Assembly (NCBI GenBank): GCA_933228895.1
Contig: OW121856.1
Location: forward strand, 103,329,027 to 103,393,026
Source of the DNA: Platycnemis pennipes
Lineage: Eukaryota; Arthropoda; Insecta; Odonata; Platycnemididae
Direction: 5' to 3'
DNA: 64,000 nt
The first letter of the stretch is position 1. Every line of letters starts with the position of its first letter. Below the pieces are notes generated by a model. That model had not been told where the DNA came from, made no database searches, and saw only the letters and a list, made by a program, of their open reading frames with translations. Below are positions 10,701-21,435 of the stretch, piece after piece. The position numbers and the translations under genes were made by a program.

Positions 10701-10744
10701 CTCTGACGAGGCCAGCTTGGCGGGCGAAACACCCGTTGTGTCAG
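10701..10744 (+). other. Hammerhead-ribozyme-like motif
   Basis: CTGACGA (10703-10709) and GAAAC (10726-10730) flank a segment that can form a GCCA/TGGC hairpin closed by a G-C pair at the core. CAC/GTG can form stem III with a 5-base loop, followed by GTC, the preferred cleavage triplet, at 10739-10741 region. Stem I is weak (2 bp). All core positions required of a hammerhead are present. A TATAAAAAAGG string lies about 40 bases upstream. Whether the RNA cleaves is unknown. Confidence 0.4.
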
Positions 10745-10784
10745 TTTTTTAAATTGGGCATCATTTCCCCATCCTTACTCCTTT

Positions 10785-11290
10785 CCCTGTGTGACGGGTC
10801 CCTGGCGAAGGAGATTTTTCGTAAACCCTGATTGTGTGTGTGTGTGAATGTTATTCACGACGGTGACTGTACTTTGTGAATGTACAAACCCGAGTGCACG
10901 ATTGAGGAAAAGTCCCTGAACCCTGCATTAATGTGTGAATGAGAATCACGAGGGTGACTGTGTATTGCATGCAAACCCACGTGTATGAGTGCTTGAATGT
11001 TATTATCAATTTTATTTATTTACTTTATTTATTTACTATCCCCCACTTTTTTCTCTTGCGTGTATGACGGGTCACTGGCGTTGAAGAAATCCTCGTAAAC
11101 CCTGATTGTGTGTGTGATTGAACTAACGAAGGTGACTATATTCTGTATGCAAAACTGAGTGAGTGAGTGATTGTGTGAGTCACTGTTCGTTTTTATTTTT
11201 ACCTTGATTCCCTTAATTTTGAGTGTGACGGTTGTTTTCGAGTGTGTGTTGAGTGTGCGAATGCAATTGGAGAAATCCTCGTAAACCCTT
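10785..11290 (+). repeat. Diverged GT-rich local duplications
   Basis: Blocks around 10790-10850, 11060-11130 and 11222-11290 repeat the order GTGTGACGG, ATCCTCGTAAACCC (or a variant) and TGATTGTGTGTGTG. The units are irregular and diverged; no coding sense is evident. Confidence 0.55.
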
Positions 11291-12122
11291 GCAGCCTTTC
11301 ATTTTTTTCTATGGGGTTTTTTGAAATACCATGTTTTTTTGAACCGTCCAAGGACCCTACAAATTTTGAAGTCCAACCACCCAGGAAATTGTCTACATAT
11401 CACCTGCTATGCTGGCAAGAGTCATGACAAACGCCAGAAATCGGTTCACTAGGTGTATGGAGAATGGGGGACGTTACCTACCTGATTTGATCTTTAAAAC
11501 TGTGTAAAACAGAACTTTAGATATGTGCCTACATGATATAAAAACAAAAAATTTTGATTCATAGAATGGGTTGTATTAAGTGTATACTTTTGAAGAAAGG
11601 AAGTTATGTTGTCGCACCATGTATATCCACGTTCTACCCTTCGAGCAACCGCAAGAGTGTGGTAGGTGTACCATCCGTAAAGATGGCTTTTGCTTAAATA
11701 GAGAGGGATTTTCTGACAGCGAAAGAAGAAAAAATAATTTGGGAGTTAATTATGAAGTGTGATTCCTAATTTACGCACAGACAGACTTTTGGGATGTAGT
11801 CATGTTCTTTGCGTTAGTAAAACGAATTCTTGAACATCTCAATCTTGAAGTAATCTCGCCTCTGTTCTACTGATGTAGTATACGGGTAGAATATGTCTGC
11901 AAAGTCGGCCTCAAACTAGTTCGATTTGAAATTTTCAGGTAAATTTAATTTTACGAACAATCTTCCTGCCACTATGGCCTTCCAACATTACGTTTCCAAT
12001 TGCCGAGAAATAGATGCTGTCGCAGTGTAAGAGTGCTTTGTCATAAATGCTCTGTTCTCCCCTTTTTTATTTTATTGATCGGCCCACTAATCCTTCGTTA
12101 TATCCCCAAACTAGTCCCTTAC
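11291..12122. other. Spacer, nothing recognised
   Basis: AT-rich; open frames at 11242-11427 and 11580-11762 (plus) show no domain or family resemblance. Confidence 0.45.
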
Positions 12123-12305
12123 CTTACATCTACATCTACATAATACCCTGCAAGCCACCATAAAGGTGTGTGGCAGGGTGAACTCTCACCAAACATGCAC
12201 TACATATCATGCATAAATAAAGGATTAGTAGGTACTTGTATAGGTACATCTACATAATACCCTGCAAGCCACCATAAAGGTGTGTGGCAGGGGTGAACTC
12301 TCACC
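12123..12305 (-). mobile_element. Two CR1-like 3' tails in tandem
   Basis: The block CATCTACATAATACCCTGCA plus the GTGTGTGGCAGGG segment occurs twice, about 115 bases apart, in the same orientation. The first unit also carries AAACATGCACTACATATCAT from the CR1 3' UTR before truncation. Each is a strongly 5'-truncated tail, or they arose by local duplication. Confidence 0.85.
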
Positions 12306-12689
12306 AGGGGATTCGGGGGGGGGGAACTCTCACCTTAGATGGTAATGTAATGATCGAACTAACAACTCCACCATGAGGGTCTCGGATAACCAATTTTCGT
12401 ATTCTTGTAAAGGGTTACTTTGCTACTCTACTTAATAATTTCATCAATATGGAAACATATTGCTTCAGCAAAAATCCGTAAAAAATGTTGAAAGATATCG
12501 GATAAGATAAGGCAAAGAATCTTTGCATCGAGCACTTTATGAATTCTGTTAAATATATAGAGCATAACAAATATGTTCTTTTTGTCCGTAAATTTTTAAT
12601 CGCAATAATTGAATCCACAAATATTGCAAATATACTCTCAACTATTTAAATTTTTTGCACTTTTCTTGAGAAACTTTTTAGTGCTATTT

Positions 12690-13030
12690 TCAGACTACGA
12701 ATTCCTAATTACTACACCAAATTAAGTCATAACTGGACAGAACATGGTGTATTAACACTAAACTTATTAAGGCTCATAAAAGTTAATGTGTTCAAAATTC
12801 CATAATTGGTTGAAAAATATTTTAATATATATTTGAAATTTAGGTAGAATTATTTTTTAAAATTTAATCAACTTGTAGCTTTTTGATTTGAACATGTAAC
12901 AAATTAATTTCAATTTAAAATAACATCTAGCATATAAATTGCAATTGTATTATTCGAGCAAATCGAAACTCGAGATATTCGAGTCTCGCTTTAGTATTCG
13001 AATTTTAGACATCTGGTATTTGATCGATCT
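12690..13030 (+). repeat. Unclassified dispersed repeat, family B, copy 1
   Basis: Shares GGACAGAACATGGTGTATTA, TTATTAAGGCTCATAAAAG and a TATTCGAG/CTCGAG-rich right edge with copies at 28175-28565 (+) and 36300-36700 (-). No coding sequence. The TCGAATA-rich edges resemble termini of some hAT elements, but TIRs are not defined. Confidence 0.65.
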
Positions 13031-13159
13031 CCACTTTTTTCCTTTCTCCTTAATAGTTTTTCATTGGTCTATCCATTTCATCTTCATCATTATTCGGTGA
13101 CACCACGTTTAACATGCTTCTAGTGTATACGTGTTATATGATAGAAAAATAATGTTTAG

Positions 13160-13910
13160 TAATGCTCGGTAGCTCATGCTAACGGTAGGAAATCACGCCT
13201 TTTATCGATAAAGTTATAAATGTGCAAAATTACCATGTGAAATAGTAGCTCTTGCTATCGGTAGAAAATCACGTCTTCATCAATGAAATCAAGAATGTGA
13301 AAAATTACTACGTGAAATAGTAGCTCTTGCTATCGGTATAAAATCACGTCTTCATCAATGAAGTTAAGAATGTGAAAAATTACCACGTGAAATAGCAGCT
13401 CTTGCTATCGGTAGAAAATCACGTCTTCATCAATGAAGTTAAGAATGTGAAAAATTACCACGTGAAATAGTAGCTCTTGCTATCGGTATAAAATCACGTC
13501 TTCATCAATAAAGTTAAGAATGTGCAAAATTACCACGTGAAATATCTATAGAAAATCACGTCTTCATCAATGAAGTTAGGAATGTGTAAAATTACCACGT
13601 GCAATAGCAGCTCTTGCTATCGGTAGAAAATCACGTCTTCATCAATCAAGTTAAGAATGTAAAAAATTACCACGTGCAATAGCAGCTCTTGATATCGGTA
13701 GAAAATCACGTCTTCATCAATTAAGTTAAGAATGTAAAAAATTACCACGTGCAATAGCAGCTTTTGATATCGGTAGAAAATCACGTCTTCATCAATGAAG
13801 TTAAGAATGTGAAAAATTACCACGTGAAATAGTAGCTCTTGCTATCGGTAGAAAATCACGTCTTCATCAATAAAGTTGAAAATTTACAAAATTACCACGT
13901 GAAATATCGG
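13160..13910. repeat. 75-bp minisatellite, about 10 units
   Basis: Anchor AAATAG repeats at 13241, 13316, 13391, 13466, 13541, 13603, 13678, 13753, 13828 and 13903: a 75-base period with one unit shortened to about 62. Each well-preserved unit contains the palindrome CACGTG and AAAATCACGTCTTCATCAAT. The period is a multiple of three, so a spurious minus-strand open frame crosses several units. Confidence 0.95.
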
Positions 13911-14424
13911 TGCAATTTCTGCTCCTCTCCTCTGTTGGGGCCCGGATCCTCCAACGCCCCCTAAGGGCTTGCGACCCTACCCCTCCTCAACACCACGAAC
14001 CCTTTACCCCCGACCGCGTCGATCGGTCTGTTCACCCACCCTCCCCACACCCACCCCTGCCCTATCGTCCGATTTGCGACAAAGGCAACCCTCTCTCTCT
14101 CCTTCCCTCTCGCAGGCTATAATTACCCGTGTGATGAAACGTAGGGTGAGGGTCGATGGCGGATGTGCGCCCATAATTTCAAGGGTTACCGAACTGCGGC
14201 TGACGACGTGCCTCCCTCAGGGCTCAGGAGGTGGTGATGTGGGGGTGGGGTGAAAGGGGGAGGAGAGACGGCGTTGGAGGATGGGTTTGGCCGTGGGCGA
14301 TGGTGACCCAGGCCGGTGGTGCTCGCGGTTCGCTCCTGTGCACCAGCACCATTAATGGGAACCCACGTCAAGGACCCCCGCCCCGGGGTGGCAGGGGGCG
14401 TTGTCAGAGCGGAGTTGAGGGTGT
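13911..14424. other. GC-rich segment between minisatellite and CR1 copy
   Basis: About 510 bases of CpG-bearing, G+C-rich sequence begins immediately at the minisatellite edge. Overlapping frames on both strands are proline/arginine/glycine-rich and look compositional. No domain recognised. Confidence 0.4.
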
Positions 14425-15300
14425 TAGAACGACTTTTTCGAGCATATCAGTGCCGAGAATAATATTCCGTGAGAATTCATACCGAAAACATTTCTTCAAT
14501 GCACAGCAGAATCCATTAAATATCTTGGAATAAGACTAACACATGATCTTTCCTGGAGTAAACACATACGTGAAATAATGGGTCAAGCCGATTCGTAAAC
14601 TGGGATTCGTCAAAAGAGTACTGGGTAAATGTGACGATCATGTACGAGAAATCATCTACTTTTCCCTTGTAAGACCTCAATCGGAATATTAAAGTGTATG
14701 GGATCCCTACGAAACTGGTCCAAATAATGAACTTGAACGCGTGCAGCGAAGATCGGCAAGATTTGTAAAGGGACGGTACGATAACCTTATTAGCGTAATC
14801 AGTCTATTAAATTAATTAAATTGGGCATCATTGTCAGATCGCAGGTTGAAATGTATACTTAATCTTTTAAACAAATTCCAACACCATGCTTTCAGCGATG
14901 ATGTTAAAAATATTTTGCGAACCCCAACTTACTATGGTAGACTGTATCATAATTACAAAATTAGAGAATTTGAATGCTGAACTGACAGATTCAAAATGTC
15001 CTTTTTTCGTCGCGCAATTAGGGATATGAAATACGGTAAATATATCCAGTACGAGTGTAGCAATGGATAACATTGGTAGCTGCATGTTGGTATAAGGACT
15101 TGAATCTAACCCAAATAACAGCATGTTTTTGTATGTTTGTTATGCAATTTTTATCTTTTCTTAAATAGTGTAATTTATAAGTGTATATAAATGCTAATTC
15201 TTTTTTATGCATGATATGTAGTGCATTTTGGTGAGAATTCACCAGCTGCCATACACCTTTATGGTGGCTTGCAGGGTATTATGTATATGTAGATGCAGTA
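14425..15300 (+). mobile_element. CR1/L2-like non-LTR retrotransposon, copy 2
   Basis: Colinear with copy 1 but on the plus strand and without the RTE insertion. Broken RT tail from about 14440 to 15070, 3' UTR, and terminal CACCTTTATGGTGGCTTGCA, ending in TATGTAGATG near 15300. The uninterrupted sequence near 15180-15200 provides an empty site for the RTE insertion of copy 1. Confidence 0.88.
14440..15070 (+). pseudogene. Reverse transcriptase C-terminal fragment, broken
   Basis: In shifting frames one reads YLGIRLTHDLSWSKHIREIM, LGFVKRVLGKCDDHVREI, WDPYETGPNNELERVQRRSA, RFVKGRYDNLISV and LSDRRLKCILNLLNKFQHH. These match copy 1 residue for residue over long stretches. Stops and at least one indel (near 14585) destroy the frame. 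Same role as in copy 1: thumb and post-RT region only. Confidence 0.83.
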
Positions 15301-15883
15301 TCTCACATATTGACACCCACTTGTTTTGGTTTTAGTTTCCAGAATTTAAAGGTGTTATTCTGAAAGAATTCGGCATCATAGAACCTACAAAACATTAGAT
15401 AATAATAATTGAATATAACATCGTCGCATGAAAAAAATTGGATTTTTTTCATGCGACGACGAGGCATTGCCGGCAGAAGTGTCACTATCGAGTCTCAATA
15501 TCGTTGTGGCTTTGCTGAATAAGGCCCTAGAAAGGTTCCAAATCCAAATGATGTTTCTACAATATTGAGGTTTAAACGTCATTATAGCCACGTTTTCCAA
15601 TATTTTAAGGGAATACCGGGTATTTTTTGTATCCATAACTGAAGAATTGTATGAAAATTGAGGTCAATTAAGTTCAGAATAGGGTTTTCCGTTTACTATC
15701 AATGGGAACTGGGAGAAAATCACTAAGTTAAATATTTCAAATGTTTAGTAATCCAATTAATTCATAATACTCACGACATAAAAGATAACAATAACAATAA
15801 GAAATTTTCAAGAGCGACTCCTATCCTAACACCTTTGTGACCTGAATTATATCTAATAGCTTCATTCAGAATTGCAGCATGCT
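15301..15883. other. Spacer containing a perfect hairpin
   Basis: Apart from the hairpin at 15421-15459, nothing recognised. Confidence 0.45.
15421..15459. repeat. Perfect 18-bp hairpin with 3-base loop
   Basis: Arms 15421-15438 and 15442-15459 are exact reverse complements (TCGTCGCATG then seven A and a T), loop TGG. No similar sequence elsewhere in the window. Confidence 0.9.
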
Positions 15884-16652
15884 AAATGGGGAATATGCAT
15901 GAAATTTGTTTCTCGAAGATTAATGATGCACTTGATGCGAAATTTTCTCACCAATTTAAATATATAAGCCCAATTTTTCTACGCCCACCACAAATTATTA
16001 TAAAATGATATTAAAATGTTCCCGAAAATCGACGAAAGTCACGTGACCTGACACGCCTTCTGACGTCACTGCACGGTATAGGGTCCATAATACTACGGAG
16101 ATAGACATTTATATTTAAAAGAAAACGAAGTGAATATATTGTTTTGAGGTTTTTAGCCGTTTCTCGAAAGAAACAATGAGTGAAAAAATACTTAAAAAAG
16201 TACATATCAACAATTTTATTTGGTTGACTCCCTTATGGCGGCGTTCTTCTTAGCCAGCGATTGCATAGACGTAGTAATAAAATTCTTGGGCACTAAACAG
16301 ACATTATATAATTAATGGACGATTTGCTCGTTACCATTCATACTACGTAAATACAATCTCGAAATACAATCGTTTATTGCAATAAAGAAATGAGATAAAT
16401 ACATACGTTATTGCCAAGTATTCATTTAACAACTTACCTCCACACATAAACAGATAAACAACGCCCATAGTGATACCGTGCCGTGACGTCATGCGATGAC
16501 GTCGTGTTTTTAAGCTGCCGAAAAAGTAAAATTTTCAAAGAGTAATATCTTTGTAACGCAACTTAATTCTTCAGAAAAATTTTCGCCAAGCACATTTCAG
16601 CTATTAAACTTCACATTCAAAGAGTTATAAAAAATAGTGCATGTTCACCATT
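15884..16652 (-). mobile_element. TIR-bearing DNA element A, copy A2
   Basis: Inverted relative to A1 and without its retroposon insertion. The ends read AATGGGGAATATGCATGAAA at the left and TGCATGTTCACCATT at the right. Contains the GACGTCATGCGATGACGTCG block (16486-16505 region). No transposase remains. Confidence 0.75.
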
Positions 16653-18958
16653 GTACGAAAATTATCCCTATGATTTAAGTCTTCTGCCTTATAGAGAAGA
16701 TTTAGTTAAATTATCTATTCTCAGATTTAAATTGTACCTATTAGACACGAAGCTTTTTCTGTGATGTTTATCATGCCAGCATAGCATATCTTCTTCGTTT
16801 GTTCAACAATTTTTTCCTTTTCACACCATTCATCCATTGACTATTGGATACGGCTTTTGACACAACATTGTTCCTAGTCACTCGTTACATCTATATTTTG
16901 TACTGCCTTCTGATTACTAGATTCTGATTCTAGCTTGTACTACAGTGCTAACAAAAAACGTCCAATTGATGGCTGCAATTATAAATAACTGTATCTTTTG
17001 AAATATGAAATATGAAGTATAAAAAAGTGGACATAATTAAGGAAATAGGAGTCACCAGGGAAGAGTTGGATCCTCGAAACTGGTTTAGGGCTTGATCCAT
17101 ATAAGGATTCCCCCATTACCATCAAGGGTAGTGACAGTAGAACCTCTGGCTGAGGTCAAAGAAACCTGGTGTGCAGAGCTTATCGGTAGAACGGGGTTGC
17201 TGGAAAAGGGAATCGTTTGGGGCTTCGAAAACTTCCTGATTGAGTTGGTGCACAAGCAAAGTGTCGTTTATTGTAACCTGCTGGAACCGAAGGACAGATC
17301 GAAATTTTCAAAATTTTTGTATTTTTTTCGAGCCGGAAGATGACGGCTGGAGAATCGTTGTCGCTGACCGGAATCGAACATTTCAATGTTTCGACCAACC
17401 GTGGGCGTGTAATTACGATTTCTCTGAGTGGAGCGAGCGTTGTTTATTTTGGGAATTTTCACTCCCACAATGCCACTGTTCGGCCCGATGTGGCCAGCCG
17501 CAGGCCCCTGGGGGAAAGTATTTTCTCGGCCTGAGAACGTGTCATCAAATGTCACACCTTGAAGCTCCAGTCCTTTCCCTTAGGGCGTATTTGTGGTTAA
17601 TTTCGATATCGACGTTTTGGCAATTTCTTCATGATGGCTAGCTGAAGCCATTGGTCAATAGAGAACTTGAAAACATAATGGATTTTGAAAAACACAAAGG
17701 AATGTATAGTTGGATACAAAATTCCTCTCCACTATCACGGCCATGGTAGTACGGAAATAATCCTTGTATTGTATTTACATCTTTTTTATATCCCTCATTT
17801 CCATCAGTACCTACTTCTAATTATGAATTTATGTCTTCCGTAAAGGCGGTTCAGAGGGAGTATCCACAGCAATTAGAACAAAGTTAATGTGGTTACTACT
17901 GTTACAATCAAAGACCGGACGAGAAAAGACAGCCGTGTTCGTTCCGAAACTCGTGAAAATTACTCTTGTAATATTTCCTGTGGAAAAGTTTTTCCAAAAA
18001 CATGCACGAAGAAATATTCTTTCCAATTCATCGTGCCAATCTATAAAATGTATTTAAAATGTTATTATCCGTGCGTGAAAACACATTGCTTATGCAATTC
18101 CATCATTAATACATGAATAGGGAACGGTCATGCGAGCTGTAGAACAAACTTAATTCCGAAACTCGGCGAAAATGCCGCCTTTCGATTTGTTGCATTAATT
18201 TTGAATCCGAATCCGAACTTTGGTAAAACATATGGAAATAGTGACGCTGGAGTACTATAAACGCAAAACTGCGTTTAAATCAATAATTACAAGCACCAGA
18301 AATAATTATAGTATGATTAAAGGATCCTTAAGAAAGAATAGAAGAATCAGTTCATTGCTTTCACAAAGTAGTGTGATTTAAGGGATACATGTAGCTTATG
18401 TTAGATAATAATCACTCAATAGGATAAAGTACCTTTTTGCTTTACTGTGATAAACATGTGATCAGAATCTCTTAGCTTTTTTATGATTATGTGTTTTGTG
18501 TAATGGATTTATAGCAAGAGAAGCATTTTCATGTAATTTATTTTTTTAGAGCCGATTAGTGCACTATAATTATTTTGTTTATCCCCCAGTAACATTTGAC
18601 TGTGTTTATTCTATGCACATTAATGCTAAATAAATGCTAAAAAAGAGCGCTTAGAGTTATTCAGATTGAGATATTCAGTGTCATAATCTTCGGGTTGAAT
18701 CACTGAGTAAGTGTTCACAGTGGTCACTTGTGTTGCATTTGGTCACAAATATTTTTACCGCTGTTTGTCACAGTTATTTACTTTTTTGACTCTGTACGTT
18801 AATGTCGTGCATTCTTTATTGCCTTATGAAGTTTGTTTTTTCTCGCAGTAAGGGTATCTTTTCGTAGCTTTTGTAGCATTCCTCTAATGACTTACCTACT
18901 TGCTTTTCTAATAAGTTCCGAAAGATATTATTATCTGAATCCTCTTAGATAATATAAA
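16653..18958. other. Spacer; open but unrecognised frames at 17092-17641
   Basis: Between 17092 and 17641 both strands carry overlapping frames of 60-130 codons with moderate GC. None shows a domain. The stretch could be an old repeat or an exon of unknown type. The rest is AT-rich with no assignment. Confidence 0.4.
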
Positions 18959-19101
18959 ATATTCCACGGAGAAAAATCATTCCCCTTGAGAGGGAATCGA
19001 ACCCGGACCCCTTGATAACCGGACAGAGCACCTGGCCGTAAATCAGGGGGTCCGATTTCGAATCCCGGTCAAGGTGAATGATGTTTTTCTCCGTGGAATA
19101 T
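18959..19101. repeat. tRNA-like SINE sequence arranged as a palindrome
   Basis: Arms 18959-19016 and 19042-19101 are about 85% complementary; both include TTCTCCGTGGAATAT ends. The right arm plus the 25-base centre contains GAGCACCTGGCCGTAAATCA and GATTTCGAATCCCGG, resembling the anticodon-to-T-arm half of a tRNA with a B box. The left arm carries the mirror B box (reading GGTTCGATTCCC on the minus strand). Confidence 0.75.
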
Positions 19102-20079
19102 TTGCTATTGTGCAGTTTCATCGAGTAACGCCGCTATATTTTTCGAGGCTAGTTCGCGGTCTTTGAATTCCTCTAAAATATTCACATTAAATTTTTATGT
19201 TGTTTTAACCCATTTTTTGATTTTTGAATGATGACATGAATTATCAATGTGTACGTTTGGGTATATTAATTTCATATTGAAGAGGACGACAGAAAATATT
19301 TAAATGGATTAGGTATATTTAGTATACTTAAGTTTGTAGCGGTGTCCGTATCTCCAGTCGGTTTTATTGTGTTTTCTCGCGGTGGTAAGGAGCTCTGGAG
19401 GTGTAGATAAGTGCGTTCAATGCAGAACGTGTCCGTGCACAACATACCAGTAGTTTTTGATTTCCTTCGTACCTCCTTCCCGCCCAAAAAATATAAAAAG
19501 TTAAAATATGTGCGGGTTGCAAACCTCCCTAGATGTTTTAACGCTTGACCTTGGTGCATCAATTAGAGGTAAACTCCGAAGATACATATCTGATGGATGT
19601 GGAAGTGGTAACATATGGGCACATGGAACAGACGTATTTAAATATTTGTCAACGACTCGGAAAATGTGAAAATTTAAGTGCTAAAAAGAGTGTTTTCACT
19701 ATCTTTTAACATGGGAAAAGAGTTGCTATGCAAATTCATATATGTTGCTATGTATGTTTGTTTACATGTTTTGCTAAAAGTGCATTAACTAATTAACGAC
19801 GTGAAAGAAGTTACGAAATTATTTTAATCTATTATGGCATTATCTATTGATTCGTAAGTATGTTGAATACTAATTTTGTTTATTTGATTATTTGTTATTA
19901 TATTATACTGAGTGTTTTGAACAATAACTCCTTTTGCATGTTACGAACCGCCCAGGATGTTTTTAATAATCGGTCTTATATCGATCTCTTGAGGTAGGTT
20001 AACCAATAGACTGTCTGCAAAGCAGGCCGCAGGCCTGCTAGTTTTATTTTAATTCCGTTGTTCTCCAAATGTTAAAGAG
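19102..20079. other. AT-rich spacer, small GC hairpin at 20021-20039
   Basis: AGCAGGCC/GGCCTGCT with a 3-base loop precedes TAGTTTTATTTT. Otherwise nothing recognised. Confidence 0.4.
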
Positions 20080-20545
20080 GAAGACGCGCCTATCAACTCC
20101 CGAAATAAATCGCCCGCATCCCAAACGGAACGCTGATCCCATCGATATGGAATGATGCTATCACGCGCGACGAGCGAAACGTCGAGAATTTTGGATTTTT
20201 CGGCTCATCTCTGCGAAGGCATTCGGCCGCAATTATCCGAACCATTTCGGAGCGGCGTGCTCGGGGCGTGGGATGTACCTTCGATGTTCGGGACTCTCTT
20301 TTTCCGCGTCGGTCGATCCGTGGAGGTTAATTAGTCCCCCGCAGGTGATTGATATGCGCAATGATTTCGGGAATGCTCCGGACGAGGGACCGTCGGGTGT
20401 TGCGGCGGAACGCTGGGAAGGTATTTGCGGGCGTTATTTTTCACGCCGGGGGAATGGGAGGACGGATGGCAAACGAGTGACGATAACAAAGGAAGGGTGA
20501 CGCGCGGAGGAATCCGTTGCTGGCATAACACACTCGAAGCGCCAG
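20080..20545. other. CpG-rich segment
   Basis: Dense CpG (for example around 20160-20320 and 20380-20500) in AT-rich surroundings. Short open frames only; no protein similarity recognised. Candidate promoter, enhancer or unmethylated island. Confidence 0.4.
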
Positions 20546-20790
20546 TGCGGACGAAACAGAAGGCGAATAATTCTGCCCCCCAGTAACGCTTTTTTTTACC
20601 AATAGTGTTTGGATTTGTTATTGTTAGGGATATGATAGATGAGGTACCCTCAACTCTCGGGAGTCTAGAGTAGTGCTAGCTAGATTTTGAGATTGCATTG
20701 AATACTAGGCATTACCAATAGGGACTGAAATAGACCATGATTTAGTAATGTTCCTAAAATTGACTTAAATGCCAAAACTGTCTTGTCTAT

Positions 20791-21435
20791 TTATACCTAC
20801 ATTTACATAATACCCTGCCAGCCAGCATAAAAATGTGTGGCAGGGGGTGAATTCTAAAAAATCATGCATTACACATCATTTATAAAAAAGGATTAATAAT
20901 AGTATACTAGTCTTAACTTCACAATTTAAATAAGATAAAAATAGCAAAGAAAGTATGCTAAAACAGGCTGTTTGTTGGTTTAGCTCAAAGTTGTTATACC
21001 AAAATGCAACCATTTATGTTATCCATTGACACACTCCTATTTATGTAATTGGCTGTATTACCCGCTGTTCATATCCCTAATTGTGTAAGGAAAAAAGGGC
21101 ATATTGAATCAGTTCGGAAATCAATTTCTATGATTTTATGATTATGGTCCAGTCAACCTTAGTAAGATGGCGTTAGAAAAATACTTTTAACGGCATAAGT
21201 GAAAAATTTATCTTGGAATTTATTTTAGAGAATAAGTCGAAATGCAACTTACGATCTGGCAATAATTCCCATTTTAGTTCATCTAATAGATAGGTCACGC
21301 CAATATAGTTATCATACCGTAACTTTACAAGTCTTGCCGATTCACACGGTCAAGTTCATTACTTAGGCCTATCTCGTATATATCCCATGCACTGGCAGCT
21401 GTTTCAAATGATGTCTAGCAAGGGACTTCAGATAT
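20791..21435 (-). mobile_element. CR1/L2-like non-LTR retrotransposon, copy 3
   Basis: The tail block (ATTTACATAATACCCTGCCA, GTGTGTGGCAGGG in variant form) is followed by the same UTR as copies 1 and 2 and a heavily decayed RT end up to about 21435. It is the most diverged of the three and lacks the RTE insertion, giving a second empty site. Confidence 0.8.

Noticed and set aside
13617..13823. 68-residue minus-strand repeat protein
   Set aside because: Purely a consequence of the 75-base period of the minisatellite being divisible by three.
13160..13910. Possible CRISPR array from regular repeats
   Set aside because: Repeats are direct head-to-tail without unique spacers, in eukaryotic DNA.
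16680..16770. LPYREDLVKLSILRFKLYLL-like stretch resembling a LINE RT tail
   Set aside because: Too short and no supporting UTR or tail nearby.
17240..17641. 133-codon plus-strand frame
   Set aside because: Overlaps comparable frames in other phases and the opposite strand; no domain visible.
20021..20039. GC hairpin followed by T-rich sequence, like a bacterial terminator
   Set aside because: The window is eukaryotic; a rho-independent terminator has no meaning here.
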